From NCBI RefSeq assembly GCF_002802905.1, contig NZ_PEBK01000002.1, forward strand, positions 124,001 to 188,000: 64,000 nucleotides of DNA. Reading direction: 5' to 3'. Position 1 is the first letter of the stretch. Each line of letters opens with the position of its first letter. The notes beneath the pieces are model-generated. The model worked only from the letters and a program-made list of their open reading frames with translations. It was not told the DNA's origin and ran no database searches. Source of the DNA: Bifidobacterium simiarum (lineage in GTDB: Bacteria; Actinomycetota; Actinomycetes; Actinomycetales; Bifidobacteriaceae). Below are positions 19,133-28,232 of the stretch, in pieces. A program made the position numbers and the translations under genes.

Positions 19133-20920
19133 TCACTGATCGCCCGCGCCCGACACGGTCGTCGAGTCCGCGTCCGTGCCCAACGTATCCGCGACCGCTG
19201 CCGCACCCAGCGCGTCCAGCACGGCCCTGGCCTTGTGCACGGCCTCGTCGTATTCCGCGGCCGGATCGGAATCCAACGTGACCCCGCCGCCCGCACCGAC
19301 CATGTAGTCGAAGCGGCCGGATCGACCAAAATCACCGCTCTCCTTCACCGTACCCGGTTCGCACACGGCCGCACGGATGATAATGCTCAGGTCGCATACC
19401 GGCCGGGCTTCCGCCGAATCGGATCGGGTTATGGGATGCATCACGGAATGCATCACGGTATGGCTCGGTCGGATGTCTGTCTCACGGCCTGATCCATGGC
19501 CTGCACAGTCATCCGATCCATCCCCTGCCAGCTGACCTGCCGCCCCGCCTCGCAGCCACTCGTCCGGATCCGTACCCACGTATCCCAGACTGCCGGTGTA
19601 TACGCCCCGCGGGGATCGCTCGCATTCCGCGATGATCTCCGTGGCCCGGCGCTTCGGCGTGCCGGTGATCGAGCCGCCAGGCGACATGAGCCGCAACGCC
19701 TCGCTCACGGCCATGCTGGGCCGCAGTCGGCCTTCCACCACCGATACCGTGTGGAAGACGTGCGGGAACATGCGGATCACCTCGAATTCGGGGACGGTCA
19801 CGCTGCCCGGTTCGCAGATGCGGTTCATGTCATTGCGTTCCAGATCGGTGACCATGAGCAGTTCGGATCGCTCCTTGTCGGAGGCGTGCAGATCGGCGCG
19901 CAGGGCAGCGTCCTCGGCCGGGTTCTTGCCGCGCGGACGGGTGCCCTTGATCGGTTCGGTCGTCACCGTGCCGTCCCAGATCGAGAAGAACCGTTCCGGC
20001 GACGAGCTGACGATCACGCGGCGTGCCTTGGTCTCGGGGTCTCCGGAATCCATGGCGGCGGTTCCAAGACGGTCGGTTCTAAGGCAGCCAGTTCCGCGGT
20101 CATCCCCAGAGTTATCCCCGTTATCCTCATTGCCTCCGAAGTCCAGATACGCGGCGTAGGGCGAAGGGCTGTCGGCGTACAGCCGTCGGAACACGTCGAT
20201 CGGCGAGCGCGGACTGCGCACGAAGAAGCGCATCGACATGTTCGCCACGTAGATGTCGCCGTCACGCATATGCCGTTGCATGTGTTCGACGGCCTCGATA
20301 TAGCCGTCGCGGCTCTGATCGGCGTGGACCTCGATCTCGCAGATCGGATCGGATCGGCTTTCCCGCGGATCATTCCTCATACCACCCACAGGATCTTCCG
20401 CCGGTACGTCATAGTCATGCGCCCCCGCTTCCAACGCTTCGGACCATGCGGCGTTCAGCTCTTTGATCTGGGCGTCGGCATCGGTCAGCCGCCCCATCGC
20501 CACGGCGTGTACAGTCCGGTCGCGGTGGTCCTCCACCAGCCACAGGTCGAACCACGCCCAGCGAGAGACGCCGTCGTCATAGCCGAGGTATCCGATCGCC
20601 GTGGCATGATCGGGCGGGTCGGCGGTCACCCGATACGCCCGCATCCCCATCAATGAGTAGCGGGCCCGCGCGGCACCGGTATCCGAATCCACGCCGTTAT
20701 CCGGACCGACAGAGTGCAGATACGCGATATCCCCCGTATACCGCCGGGCGAAGAAAGGCAGCGCCTCGATCAACGGCCGGTACGGCAACGAAGCGGAGAC
20801 CGGGAAGACCAACGAAGCACGGGAGACGGAAGACCCGCACCCGAAACCGTCACAACGAATAGCAGACAAAGCGATATCGACGGAGATATCGGCAGACTGG
20901 GCGGCAGCAACGGCAGACAC
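19133..20920 (-). CDS. pabB: Aminodeoxychorismate synthase component I
   Basis: This enzyme converts chorismate to 4-amino-4-deoxychorismate, with ammonia from a PabA subunit not encoded here. The 595-aa protein has the chorismate-binding domain in its C-terminal half: IKGTRPRGKNPAEDAALRAD, ELLMVTDLERNDMNRIC, SPGGSITGTPKRRATEII, and RGVYTGSLGYVG. Typical PabB enzymes are about 450 aa. Here a roughly 60-residue Gly/Asp/Ser/His insert (after TDPDEW) separates that motif from DLSIIIRAAV, and another acidic insert lies near residue 265. Both encode low-complexity surface loops. The first 40 residues are poorly conserved, and the true start could be further in. It is in an operon with pabC, probably running on to dnaX and recR. 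Confidence 0.9.
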   Translation of the reverse strand: MSAVAAAQSADISVDIALSAIRCDGFGCGSSVSRASLVFPVSASLPYRPLIEALPFFARRYTGDIAYLHSVGPDNGVDSDTGAARARYSLMGMRAYRVTADPPDHATAIGYLGYDDGVSRWAWFDLWLVEDHRDRTVHAVAMGRLTDADAQIKELNAAWSEALEAGAHDYDVPAEDPVGGMRNDPRESRSDPICEIEVHADQSRDGYIEAVEHMQRHMRDGDIYVANMSMRFFVRSPRSPIDVFRRLYADSPSPYAAYLDFGGNEDNGDNSGDDRGTGCLRTDRLGTAAMDSGDPETKARRVIVSSSPERFFSIWDGTVTTEPIKGTRPRGKNPAEDAALRADLHASDKERSELLMVTDLERNDMNRICEPGSVTVPEFEVIRMFPHVFHTVSVVEGRLRPSMAVSEALRLMSPGGSITGTPKRRATEIIAECERSPRGVYTGSLGYVGTDPDEWLRGGAAGQLAGDGSDDCAGHGSGRETDIRPSHTVMHSVMHPITRSDSAEARPVCDLSIIIRAAVCEPGTVKESGDFGRSGRFDYMVGAGGGVTLDSDPAAEYDEAVHKARAVLDALGAAAVADTLGTDADSTTVSGAGDQ

Positions 20921-21098
20921 GACGATCCTTTCATTCGGCCGGCGAGCTCACACCGCAAACGCACCGGCATCCCAAGGACAGTCGTTATCCGCCGCATGGC
21001 GACGGTCCGTAACTGCAAACCGCCGCCAGTCTACACCAGATCATCTGCCTATTGGCCGGAACCACCCCGCCGCAGAATCCAACAAAGCCCTCAATAAC

Positions 21099-21136
21099 AA
21101 GCCCGGCAATGGATCACTGGAACCATTGCCGGGCTT
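21099..21136 (-). terminator. Terminator after the GH1 gene
   Basis: A perfect 14-bp stem (21099-21112 with 21123-21136, 10-nt loop) lies about 100 bp after the beta-glucosidase stop. The remainder of the 313-bp gap 20921-21233 should hold the pabB promoter, but I cannot place its boxes. Confidence 0.8.
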
Positions 21137-21233
21137 ATCGGATGCAGTCAGACGCCATACCATCAGACCCACGTATCAGGTCGATCGAATTACGCCGTCA
21201 CTGTCATAGACGCCGTCACCATCACCGAACCTA

Positions 21234-22502
21234 TCACAACACGGCGGAGGCGACCAGATCGCGGTAGACTCCGGCGCTAGGCTTCGGGGTACGCTCGAAG
21301 TTGCCGGATTCGCGGTTGACCGAACACAGACCGAGCTTCGAATCGTAACCGGAGATCCACTCGAAGTTGTCGAGCAGCGTCCAGTGGAAGTAGCCGAGTA
21401 CGGGCACGCCGCGGCGCACCATGTCGATCAGAGGCGGCACCGATTCGCGAATGAACCGGCAGCGCAGCTCATCGTCGTCGGTGGAGATGCCGTGCTCGGT
21501 TACCACTACGGGCATTCCGGTGAGCTCGTGAATGTACTCTACCGAACCGGCCAATGACAGCGGCTTGACCTCGGTACCCATGCCGTTGACCGGAGCGCCG
21601 GGGACAGGCGGGATGATGCCGTCATCGCCGTAGACCAGCTGCTCGTAGTTCTGCACGCCGATGAAATCATCACCCTGCACGGCGTCCACCCATGTGCCGT
21701 AGCAGGCGGCGCGCTTCGTCTCGCACAACTCCTTGCCGCGCTCGGTCGCATAGGTGTCGTCGATCACCGACAGCGAGAGTCCCACCGGCAGATCGGATCG
21801 CTCGGCGCGCACGGCCGCCACGGCCGCACGATGCGCCTTCTTGAACCCCTCCTCGAGTTCGTCGAATTCCTCGGGAATTGCCACGTTGCCGGTACGGTAG
21901 CGTGCAACGCCTGCCTTACGACTGGCAGCATCGAGGCACAGGCGTTGCAGATCGATCGCCTCCTGCGGCAGACCGCCGGCCGCCAGAATATGCGGCAGAT
22001 TCGGTTCGTTGAACGTCACGGCCAGCGCGATGCGATCGCCCAAACGGGAGATCACACGGGAGCACTGCTCGGTGAACCAGTCGGGAGCCTGCGGATTGAA
22101 CCATGCGCCTTCCTTGGCGAACCAGTGCGGAGCGGTGAAGTGGCACAAGGTGACGGCCGGGGCAATGCCACGTTCCAAGCACCCGTCGACCACGCGATCG
22201 TAATGGTCGAGAGCCGACTCGTCCACATGACCGTGTTCCGGTTCGATGCGCGACCATTCCACCGAGAATCGGTAGGCGTTGAGCCCGAACGACTTGATCA
22301 GGTCGAGATCATCCTCCCACTGCTCCCAGCTGTTGCAGGCCGCATCGGCCGGCACCTTGAACACGGACGGGGTCACATGCTCCAGAAAGGTGGTGTCGGC
22401 GTTCGTGTCGTTGCCGTCGACCTGATGGCCGGCGGTGGAGGCTCCCCACAGGAAGTGGTCGGGACGGCGGGTGCCCTGGGAAGCGTGGGCGGTAGTGGTC
22501 AT
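21234..22502 (-). CDS. GH1 family beta-glucosidase
   Basis: This retaining beta-glycosidase is expected to remove glucose (or galactose/fucose) from small beta-glycosides. The 422-aa protein is a single GH1 TIM barrel: N-terminal FLWGASTAGHQVDGND, acid/base Glu in VTFNEPNLP (about 160), nucleophile Glu in VVVTEHGIST (about 320) and C-terminal YFHWTLLDNFEW. The nucleophile motif reads TEHG where most family members have TENG. There is no signal peptide, so substrates are hydrolysed inside the cell. AAGGAGAA lies 4 nt before ATG; the ORF extends upstream without one. It follows the rhamnosidase by 83 bp in the same direction, suggesting stepwise removal of rhamnose then glucose from diglycosides. 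Confidence 0.93.
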   Translation of the reverse strand: MTTTAHASQGTRRPDHFLWGASTAGHQVDGNDTNADTTFLEHVTPSVFKVPADAACNSWEQWEDDLDLIKSFGLNAYRFSVEWSRIEPEHGHVDESALDHYDRVVDGCLERGIAPAVTLCHFTAPHWFAKEGAWFNPQAPDWFTEQCSRVISRLGDRIALAVTFNEPNLPHILAAGGLPQEAIDLQRLCLDAASRKAGVARYRTGNVAIPEEFDELEEGFKKAHRAAVAAVRAERSDLPVGLSLSVIDDTYATERGKELCETKRAACYGTWVDAVQGDDFIGVQNYEQLVYGDDGIIPPVPGAPVNGMGTEVKPLSLAGSVEYIHELTGMPVVVTEHGISTDDDELRCRFIRESVPPLIDMVRRGVPVLGYFHWTLLDNFEWISGYDSKLGLCSVNRESGNFERTPKPSAGVYRDLVASAVL

Positions 22503-22585
22503 GATGTTCTCCTTACTTGTTGACGATTGATGATGATTGAAGATGACCGAAGCCGACAGCCGGCCTCCAGACATTACGCAGCCAG

Positions 22586-25474
22586 TCAGTGGCCGAGCCG
22601 TTCGGCGACGAAGGCCCGTGCCACGTCGGCGGCCTTGTCGGCCTGTGGCATGTATCCGCGACCGGAGACGATCTCGATGATCTCCTCCACCGGTTCGTTG
22701 AGGCTCGCCGCCGCGCCCTTGGCGATGGCCGAATCCACATTGCCATGCGAGTAGGCGATCAGATCGGCCCGCCGCACCCACTCACACAGTTCGGCGAACA
22801 GATCGGCGTCGTCGAGCAGGTCGCGCACGGTATCGATGGATCCACGTCCGGCCGGAACAGTGGCGGTCAACGTATGTCGGCCATGATCAAGATCCTCGGT
22901 CCGCCCGTCGGGCAGCACCACCTGCGCGGTTACGCCGACCGGTACAGTGATGTCGATCGTCGCGGACCGCTCGCCTAGGCCAGTGCCCTGGCCGATCCGC
23001 CATGAAACCGACAGTTCGCCGTACGGAGTCCGTTGCACGGCCTTCGCATGGTCCATCCCGGCGGCGACGGCATCGGCAATGATCGGGCTGATCCGCACCC
23101 GCCGCCATGCCGGGGCCAGCGATTCGATGCCGGCCACACCTTCGAGCAGCCAGTGCGCCACGGCTCCCAGCGCATAATGGTTGAAGCTTGTCATTTCGCC
23201 GGGATTGATCGACCCGTCCGGCATCATGGAATCCCATCGCTCCCAGATGGTGGTGGCGCCCATGCTCACCGGGTACAGCCAGCTGGGGCATCCGCGCTGC
23301 AGCAGCATGCGCATCGCCAGATCGGCGTGTCCGGCCTTCACCAGCGCCGGGCAGACCAGCGGTGTGCCGAGGAAACCGGTGGAGATATGGAAGGCTCCGA
23401 TGCGCACCAGATCGGCCAGTCGCGCACCGGCTCCGTCACGCTGGGCGTCGGTGGCAAGCAGATCCCACATGATCGCCTGCGCGTACACGGTCACCGAGTC
23501 GGAGAGGATTCGTCCGTTGGCGGTCACGTATTCGGCACGGTAGGCGTCGGCGATGTTGTCGGCGAGCGCGCGGTATCGTCTCGCGGATTCGATGTCACCG
23601 ACGATCGCATAGGATTCGGCCACGATTCGGGTGGAGTGGGCAAAGTAGGCGGTGGCCACCACGTCGGAGTCGGCCTTGGATTTGCCCGGGTCCTCAGGCG
23701 GGGCGTCCGGGTCGAGCCAGTCACCGAACTGGAAGCCGCCTTCCCACCGGTGGGTGCCGTGGGTGAGCGCGTCCACGCCGTCGATGAACCGGCTCATCAT
23801 GGGCAGGAATCGCTTCAGTACGGTCGCGTCGCCGGTGGCCCGGTAGACGGCCCACGGCACGAGGACGCAGGCGTCGCCCCAACCGCAGGTGAGTTTCGGC
23901 CCGTCGAGCACGTCGGGGATGACAACCGGGATACCGCCGTCGGCACCCTGATCGGCGGCCATGTCAACGAGCCAGGAGCTCAGGAAGCCGCCGGCATCGA
24001 GCAGTGAGACCGCGGTGGGTGCGAATACGGCGATGTCGCCGGTCCATCCGAGACGTTCGTCACGCTGCGGGCAGTCGGTGGGGACGGTGAGGAAGTTGTC
24101 GACGGCGGACCAGCGGGCATTGAGGAACAGCCGGTTGACATCGGGGTCGGAGCATTCGAAGTCGGCGAGCTGATCCATGTCGGCCGAGACCACGCATGCG
24201 ACGAGGTCCTCGGGACGGATTCCGATGGCCGGTTCACCGTCGAAATCGACCTGCACATACCGGAAACCGTGCTGGGTGAGCTGCGGTTCCACGATCTGCT
24301 CGGCCTCTCCGTTGAGGATGAACTCGTCGATGGCCTTGGCGTTGCGCAGCGGACGTACGCCAAGCTCGCCATGTTCCATGACCTCGGCGTGACGCAGGAT
24401 CAGCCGGTCGCCGGCCTTGGCGCCACGGACGGTCATGCGCACCCAGCCGGAGACGTTCTGGCCGAAGTCGACGACCGTTTTCCCAGATGGCGTGACGATG
24501 ATCTTCTGACCGGGGATCGTGTCGATGATGCGGGCGGGCGGTATTTCGGCGGGGACGATCGCCGCTTCGGGCATGGGATAGACGGTCACGTCGTTAGCCG
24601 GATCGGCATCGTCCCCCAGCAGCGGCAGACGGGTATCGGTGATCTGTCCGTCGTACAGATCGTTGGACAGAATGCCGGAGCTTCGCCAATGCCACTGATC
24701 GTCGGTGGCGACGGTATGGCTGCCGGAGCGATCGTGCCAATCGAGATCGGCGAGCAGCCACAGGTCGTCGCCGTACACGTTGGTGCGGCAGCCCCAAGTG
24801 AGCTGGCCGCGATACCAGCCGTTGCCGAGGATCACGGCGATTTCGTGCTCGCCAGGAGTAAGCAGATCGGTGATGTCGTAGCTGAACGCGCAGATACGCT
24901 TGCCGTATTCGGTCCAGCCGGGGGCGAGTTCGTCATGACCGATACGCCGGCCGTCGAGGTAGACGACATACACTCCGCCGGCGGTGATGTGCAGGCGGGC
25001 GTCGTCGGCGTCGGGTCCGACGGTGAATCGGCGGACCATCACCGGGGCGGGATCCGCGCGCTTTACGGTCGGGGTCGGAGAGATCGGCCGACCGGACCAA
25101 TCGGCCTTGTTGAGCGGCCCGCATTCCACGGTCGCCGGGTCGGACCAGTCGGACCAACGTCCATCGGAGCCGGCCACGCGAACGCGGACGGCGGCGGATG
25201 CCTTGGAGATCAACGGGTCGACCGGCCAGTCGACGAAGACGCTGTCGACGCCAGCGAGGTCAGTCACGGTTTCCCTGCCGTCACGGATCACGGCGATCTG
25301 TGCCGCGGCCTGTCGCCAGCCATCGGGAGCTTCGGCGACCCGCCAGGAGATCGCCGGGGTCGGGCTCGCGAATCCAATCACGTCGCCAGGCCGGCTGTGG
25401 CCGAATCGCACATCGGCGATGCGGAGTCCGGCGGCATCGTGTCGAAGATCACCGTTCATGTTTGCTGCTTCCAT
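22586..25474 (-). CDS. GH78 alpha-L-rhamnosidase
   Basis: This inverting enzyme cleaves terminal alpha-L-rhamnose from plant glycosides. The 962-aa intracellular protein has the family layout: N-terminal beta domains (about 1-390), the (alpha/alpha)6 catalytic barrel, and a beta-sandwich (to about 875). The general acid is expected in DCPQRDERLGWTGD, and the base in TTIWERWDSMMPDG with the family's NPGEMTSFNHYALG nearby. The last 80 or so residues form an unusual helical extension (from DTVRDLLDDADLF) not typical of GH78. AAGGA 8 nt upstream selects the ATG at 25474 among three close ATGs. It lies between the MFS transporter (with a terminator-like hairpin in between) and the GH1 gene. Confidence 0.94.
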   Translation of the reverse strand: MEAANMNGDLRHDAAGLRIADVRFGHSRPGDVIGFASPTPAISWRVAEAPDGWRQAAAQIAVIRDGRETVTDLAGVDSVFVDWPVDPLISKASAAVRVRVAGSDGRWSDWSDPATVECGPLNKADWSGRPISPTPTVKRADPAPVMVRRFTVGPDADDARLHITAGGVYVVYLDGRRIGHDELAPGWTEYGKRICAFSYDITDLLTPGEHEIAVILGNGWYRGQLTWGCRTNVYGDDLWLLADLDWHDRSGSHTVATDDQWHWRSSGILSNDLYDGQITDTRLPLLGDDADPANDVTVYPMPEAAIVPAEIPPARIIDTIPGQKIIVTPSGKTVVDFGQNVSGWVRMTVRGAKAGDRLILRHAEVMEHGELGVRPLRNAKAIDEFILNGEAEQIVEPQLTQHGFRYVQVDFDGEPAIGIRPEDLVACVVSADMDQLADFECSDPDVNRLFLNARWSAVDNFLTVPTDCPQRDERLGWTGDIAVFAPTAVSLLDAGGFLSSWLVDMAADQGADGGIPVVIPDVLDGPKLTCGWGDACVLVPWAVYRATGDATVLKRFLPMMSRFIDGVDALTHGTHRWEGGFQFGDWLDPDAPPEDPGKSKADSDVVATAYFAHSTRIVAESYAIVGDIESARRYRALADNIADAYRAEYVTANGRILSDSVTVYAQAIMWDLLATDAQRDGAGARLADLVRIGAFHISTGFLGTPLVCPALVKAGHADLAMRMLLQRGCPSWLYPVSMGATTIWERWDSMMPDGSINPGEMTSFNHYALGAVAHWLLEGVAGIESLAPAWRRVRISPIIADAVAAGMDHAKAVQRTPYGELSVSWRIGQGTGLGERSATIDITVPVGVTAQVVLPDGRTEDLDHGRHTLTATVPAGRGSIDTVRDLLDDADLFAELCEWVRRADLIAYSHGNVDSAIAKGAAASLNEPVEEIIEIVSGRGYMPQADKAADVARAFVAERLGH

Positions 25475-25514
25475 GTCTTCCATCCTTGTCCTACGGTCCG
25501 TGTCTCGCGGCTCT

Positions 25515-25562
25515 GATGCCGGCCGCACCCGCGGCGTTCCCGCCTCCGGTGCGGCCGGCATC
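25515..25562. terminator. 15-bp hairpin between the transporter and rhamnosidase genes
   Basis: GATGCCGGCCGCACC (25515-25529) pairs perfectly with 25548-25562. There is no U-run on the minus strand, so it may attenuate rather than stop transcription from the transporter into the glycosidase genes, or protect the mRNA end. Confidence 0.65.
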
Positions 25563-25583
25563 GATCACGACGTCAGTTCGCCG

Positions 25584-26885
25584 TCACTTCACGCCCTTGA
25601 CCAGCGGCATCATGGCGGCGGCGACCAGTGCGGCCACGGCGGCCACGCACCAGAAGAGCAGGTAGTTCGGGCTCGCGCCGATGTTGATGAAGAACGGGGC
25701 CAGTGCGGGGGCGAGCATCTGGCCAATGCTTAGGGCCACGCTGAACATGGCCATGTCCTTGCCGGCGTCCTTCTGATCGGGCAGCACCGAAGCGCACAGG
25801 GCCAGATCGACGGTGAGGTACATGGCCTGTCCGACGGCGAACAGCTCCCAGGCGATGATGAACTGGATGAAGCTGTGCGAGGTGCCGCCGAGCACGAGCG
25901 CCGCAGCCATGCACAGACCGGCGAAGATGACCAGGGGCTTGCGGCGGCCGATCTTGTCGGAGATCACGCCAGACATCGTGAAGAACAGGATGCTCACGGG
26001 GGCGGAAAGCAGGGTGAGCAGGCCAGCCTTGGCGCCGACGTCGTCCAGCGGCACGCCGAGACCGTCGATCATGTAGTAGGTGAAGTAGCTGAACATGGCG
26101 GCGATGGTGAAGCCGGTGAGGCAGCGGGTGATCCAGACCCACAGGTAGTTCGGGTGCTGGCGCGGGTTGACGATCATGCCGGAGAACGTTTCCTTGAGGT
26201 CCAGCGGCGGCACCTCGTCCTTGGTCTTCACCGGATCCTTGTACAGCACGAACAGCGGAATGGAGGTGATGAGGCCGAGCAGCACCGGCATGGTCATGAG
26301 GATCAGCGGATGACGGACCAAGGCGCCGGCAAGGTAGGAACCGAATGAGGTGGCAAGGGCGCCGAACATGCCCATGAAGCCCATAACGCGGGCTCGGTAT
26401 CGATTGGGGACGCCTTCGACGGGGATCACGCTGTAAATGGAAAAGCCGCACTGCATCATCAGCACGCCGATTACGTAGGCGGCGCCCAGCACGACCATGT
26501 TGTCGCTGATGCCGGACACGGCGAGCGCGGCCACGGAGATCAGCAGACAGCCGATGATCCACGGCTTGCGGCGACCGAGACGGCTGGTGGTGCGGTCGGA
26601 TAGCGCACCGATGATCGGCTGGCCGAACAGCATGGTGAAGCTGCCGATGGCCACGATGCGACTGTAGAAGTCGTTCTTCTGGTCGGGTGCGATCGCCGCG
26701 ATGCGCAGCGACAGACAGGTGGACAGTGACATGCACATGATGTACATGCCGATGGCGGCGATCAGCACCAATGCGATCGTCCTCTTCGGATTGCCGTATT
26801 CACTGACGATGCGATCGTAGTCGTCATCAGGATCCTGCACGGTCTGCGCCGTGGTCTGGGACACCGTGGTCTGGGACTCGCTCAT
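25584..26885 (-). CDS. MFS sugar/glycoside transporter
   Basis: The 433-aa protein has 12 predicted membrane helices. It carries MFS/GPH-type signatures: the loop 2-3 motif PIIGALSDRTTSRLGRRKPW and the second-half counterpart GVISDKIGRRKPLVIF. Similar transporters (GPH or SLC45-like) import disaccharides or glycosides with a cation. It is in the glycosidase cluster, divergent from iclR and upstream of the rhamnosidase, so rhamnosylated or apiosylated plant glycosides are the likely cargo. AAGGAGACGAG precedes ATG at 26885; the ORF extends far upstream without a start signal. Operator site A lies in its promoter region. Confidence 0.9.
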   Translation of the reverse strand: MSESQTTVSQTTAQTVQDPDDDYDRIVSEYGNPKRTIALVLIAAIGMYIMCMSLSTCLSLRIAAIAPDQKNDFYSRIVAIGSFTMLFGQPIIGALSDRTTSRLGRRKPWIIGCLLISVAALAVSGISDNMVVLGAAYVIGVLMMQCGFSIYSVIPVEGVPNRYRARVMGFMGMFGALATSFGSYLAGALVRHPLILMTMPVLLGLITSIPLFVLYKDPVKTKDEVPPLDLKETFSGMIVNPRQHPNYLWVWITRCLTGFTIAAMFSYFTYYMIDGLGVPLDDVGAKAGLLTLLSAPVSILFFTMSGVISDKIGRRKPLVIFAGLCMAAALVLGGTSHSFIQFIIAWELFAVGQAMYLTVDLALCASVLPDQKDAGKDMAMFSVALSIGQMLAPALAPFFINIGASPNYLLFWCVAAVAALVAAAMMPLVKGVK

Positions 26886-27102
26886 CTCGTCTCCTTCGAA
26901 TGTTGCACCGGTCAGGGCAACTCTGCCCATGCCGGTTTTCCCTGCTTGAACTATCCAACGATGACGCTTCATTCCTATGTTCTGAGGCATAAACATATCG
27001 CTGAAGCCGACCGTTTTGCGGCCATCCTTCGTACCGTGCGCCTCTGCATCGGTCGATTGATACTTCGGTTCTACCGGTGGCGGACACCCGGCGAGAACAC
27101 AA

Positions 27103-27119
27103 TTTCCACTGAACGGAAA
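27103..27119. promoter_or_regulatory. Putative IclR operator, site A
   Basis: TTTCC-ACTGAAC-GGAAA is a 17-bp near-palindrome between the divergent transporter and iclR genes, 43 bp before the iclR start. It fits TTTCCRSTGARYGGRAA, shared with sites B and D upstream of the GH43 and GH140-like genes. IclR-family regulators are known to bind short palindromes of this general type (GGAAA...TTTCC). Confidence 0.6.
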
Positions 27120-27161
27120 AACAGGCCACGTCGGCGAAATCACGACGCGTACAGTGAAGTC

Positions 27162-28013
27162 ATGAGCGATATGGGCAACGAATCGTCTTCCAAGGGCGGC
27201 AGAGCCGGCAAAGTCGGCAATCCCGGCGTTATCGACCGTGCGTTCGCCATTCTCGACTGCTTCACGTCGGAGGAACCGCAACTCAATCTCACCCAGATCG
27301 CCGCACGAAGCGGACTACCGATCAGTACGACCAGTCGTCTGCTCGGCGATCTGCGCAGACACGGTGCCATCACCCGATACCGGGACGGCAACTATTCGAT
27401 CGGCAATCACCTTGTGGAACTCGCCCAGACCGCGAAGCCGATGCTGTATATCCGTGAGCTGGCCTCACCCGCACTCGACAATCTGGAGCGGGCGACCGGA
27501 CTGCACGTCCAACTCGCCATGCTCGAGGACGGCGACGCCAGGATCATCGATCGCCGGATCGGCAAGCAGGATCTGCCGATCTACTATCACATCGGAGACG
27601 CCATGCCACCGGTGCCCACGGCGGTCGGCCGGCTGCTGCTGGCGTTCGCCTCACCGACCGTGATCTCTGATGTGCTGGACGACGACGCCTTCATCTGGCC
27701 GTCGTTCGACTCACCAAGACCCACTCCACAGGAAATCCGGGATGATCTCGACGCCATCCGGCGGACACGGCTCGCCGTGCTGACCACGCCCGGAGCCCCG
27801 GTGCATTCGGTGGCGGCTCCGGTCACCGACCGCACCAAATCCGTGGTGGCCGCGGTGGGCGTCGTGGTACGGACCGGAACCATACCGCTGCAACAGCTTG
27901 TTCCTCTGGTCAAGGCCACCGCCAAGGATATCTCCCGACGGCTGGCCGGCCCCAAGCCACGGCGAACGCTTCCGCCTTGGGAGGAGGCCAGCAAGGCCCG
28001 CCCCTCCGCCTAG
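27162..28013 (+). CDS. IclR-family transcriptional regulator
   Basis: The 283-aa protein has an N-terminal winged helix-turn-helix (about 20-85: VIDRAFAILDCF, then LNLTQIAARSGLPISTTSRL) and a C-terminal IclR effector domain (LHVQLAMLEDGDARIIDR, AVGRLLLAF, VHSVAAPVTDRT, split by variable loops). The Ser/Thr-rich recognition helix is typical. ATG at 27162 was chosen because the family homology begins right after it and the preceding stretch holds operator site A; its ribosome site is weak. It is divergent from the transporter and followed by the GH43 gene, so it probably controls the whole glycoside cluster and itself. The inducer is probably a released sugar, which is unknown. Confidence 0.93.
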   Translation: MSDMGNESSSKGGRAGKVGNPGVIDRAFAILDCFTSEEPQLNLTQIAARSGLPISTTSRLLGDLRRHGAITRYRDGNYSIGNHLVELAQTAKPMLYIRELASPALDNLERATGLHVQLAMLEDGDARIIDRRIGKQDLPIYYHIGDAMPPVPTAVGRLLLAFASPTVISDVLDDDAFIWPSFDSPRPTPQEIRDDLDAIRRTRLAVLTTPGAPVHSVAAPVTDRTKSVVAAVGVVVRTGTIPLQQLVPLVKATAKDISRRLAGPKPRRTLPPWEEASKARPSA

Positions 28014-28096
28014 GCACTCTGTCTGGGACTCTGTCGTGACTTCCGGCTGGGCAGTATTTCCCGGTAACCGTCTCAGCGCAACGTCGTGTTCCAGTT

Positions 28097-28113
28097 TTTC
28101 CGCTGAGTGGGAA
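28097..28113. promoter_or_regulatory. Putative IclR operator, site B
   Basis: TTTCC-GCTGAGT-GGGAA lies 120 bp before the GH43 start and matches site A in 12 of 17 positions, with all differences transitions. It is in the only noncoding stretch between iclR and GH43. Confidence 0.55.
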
Positions 28114-28232
28114 TCGAACGGTTCGTTCATCCGCGCCGCTCATACAGTGAATGCATCCGATCAGCCGATCGGCACCGGACATAACGGCCTTCCACACCGG
28201 AAGCCCGGCCACACGCAAAGGAGCGATTCGGC

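Noticed and set aside
28081-28120. tRNA-like GGTTCG segment
   Set aside because: No cloverleaf can be drawn around it. No tRNA was found anywhere in the window.
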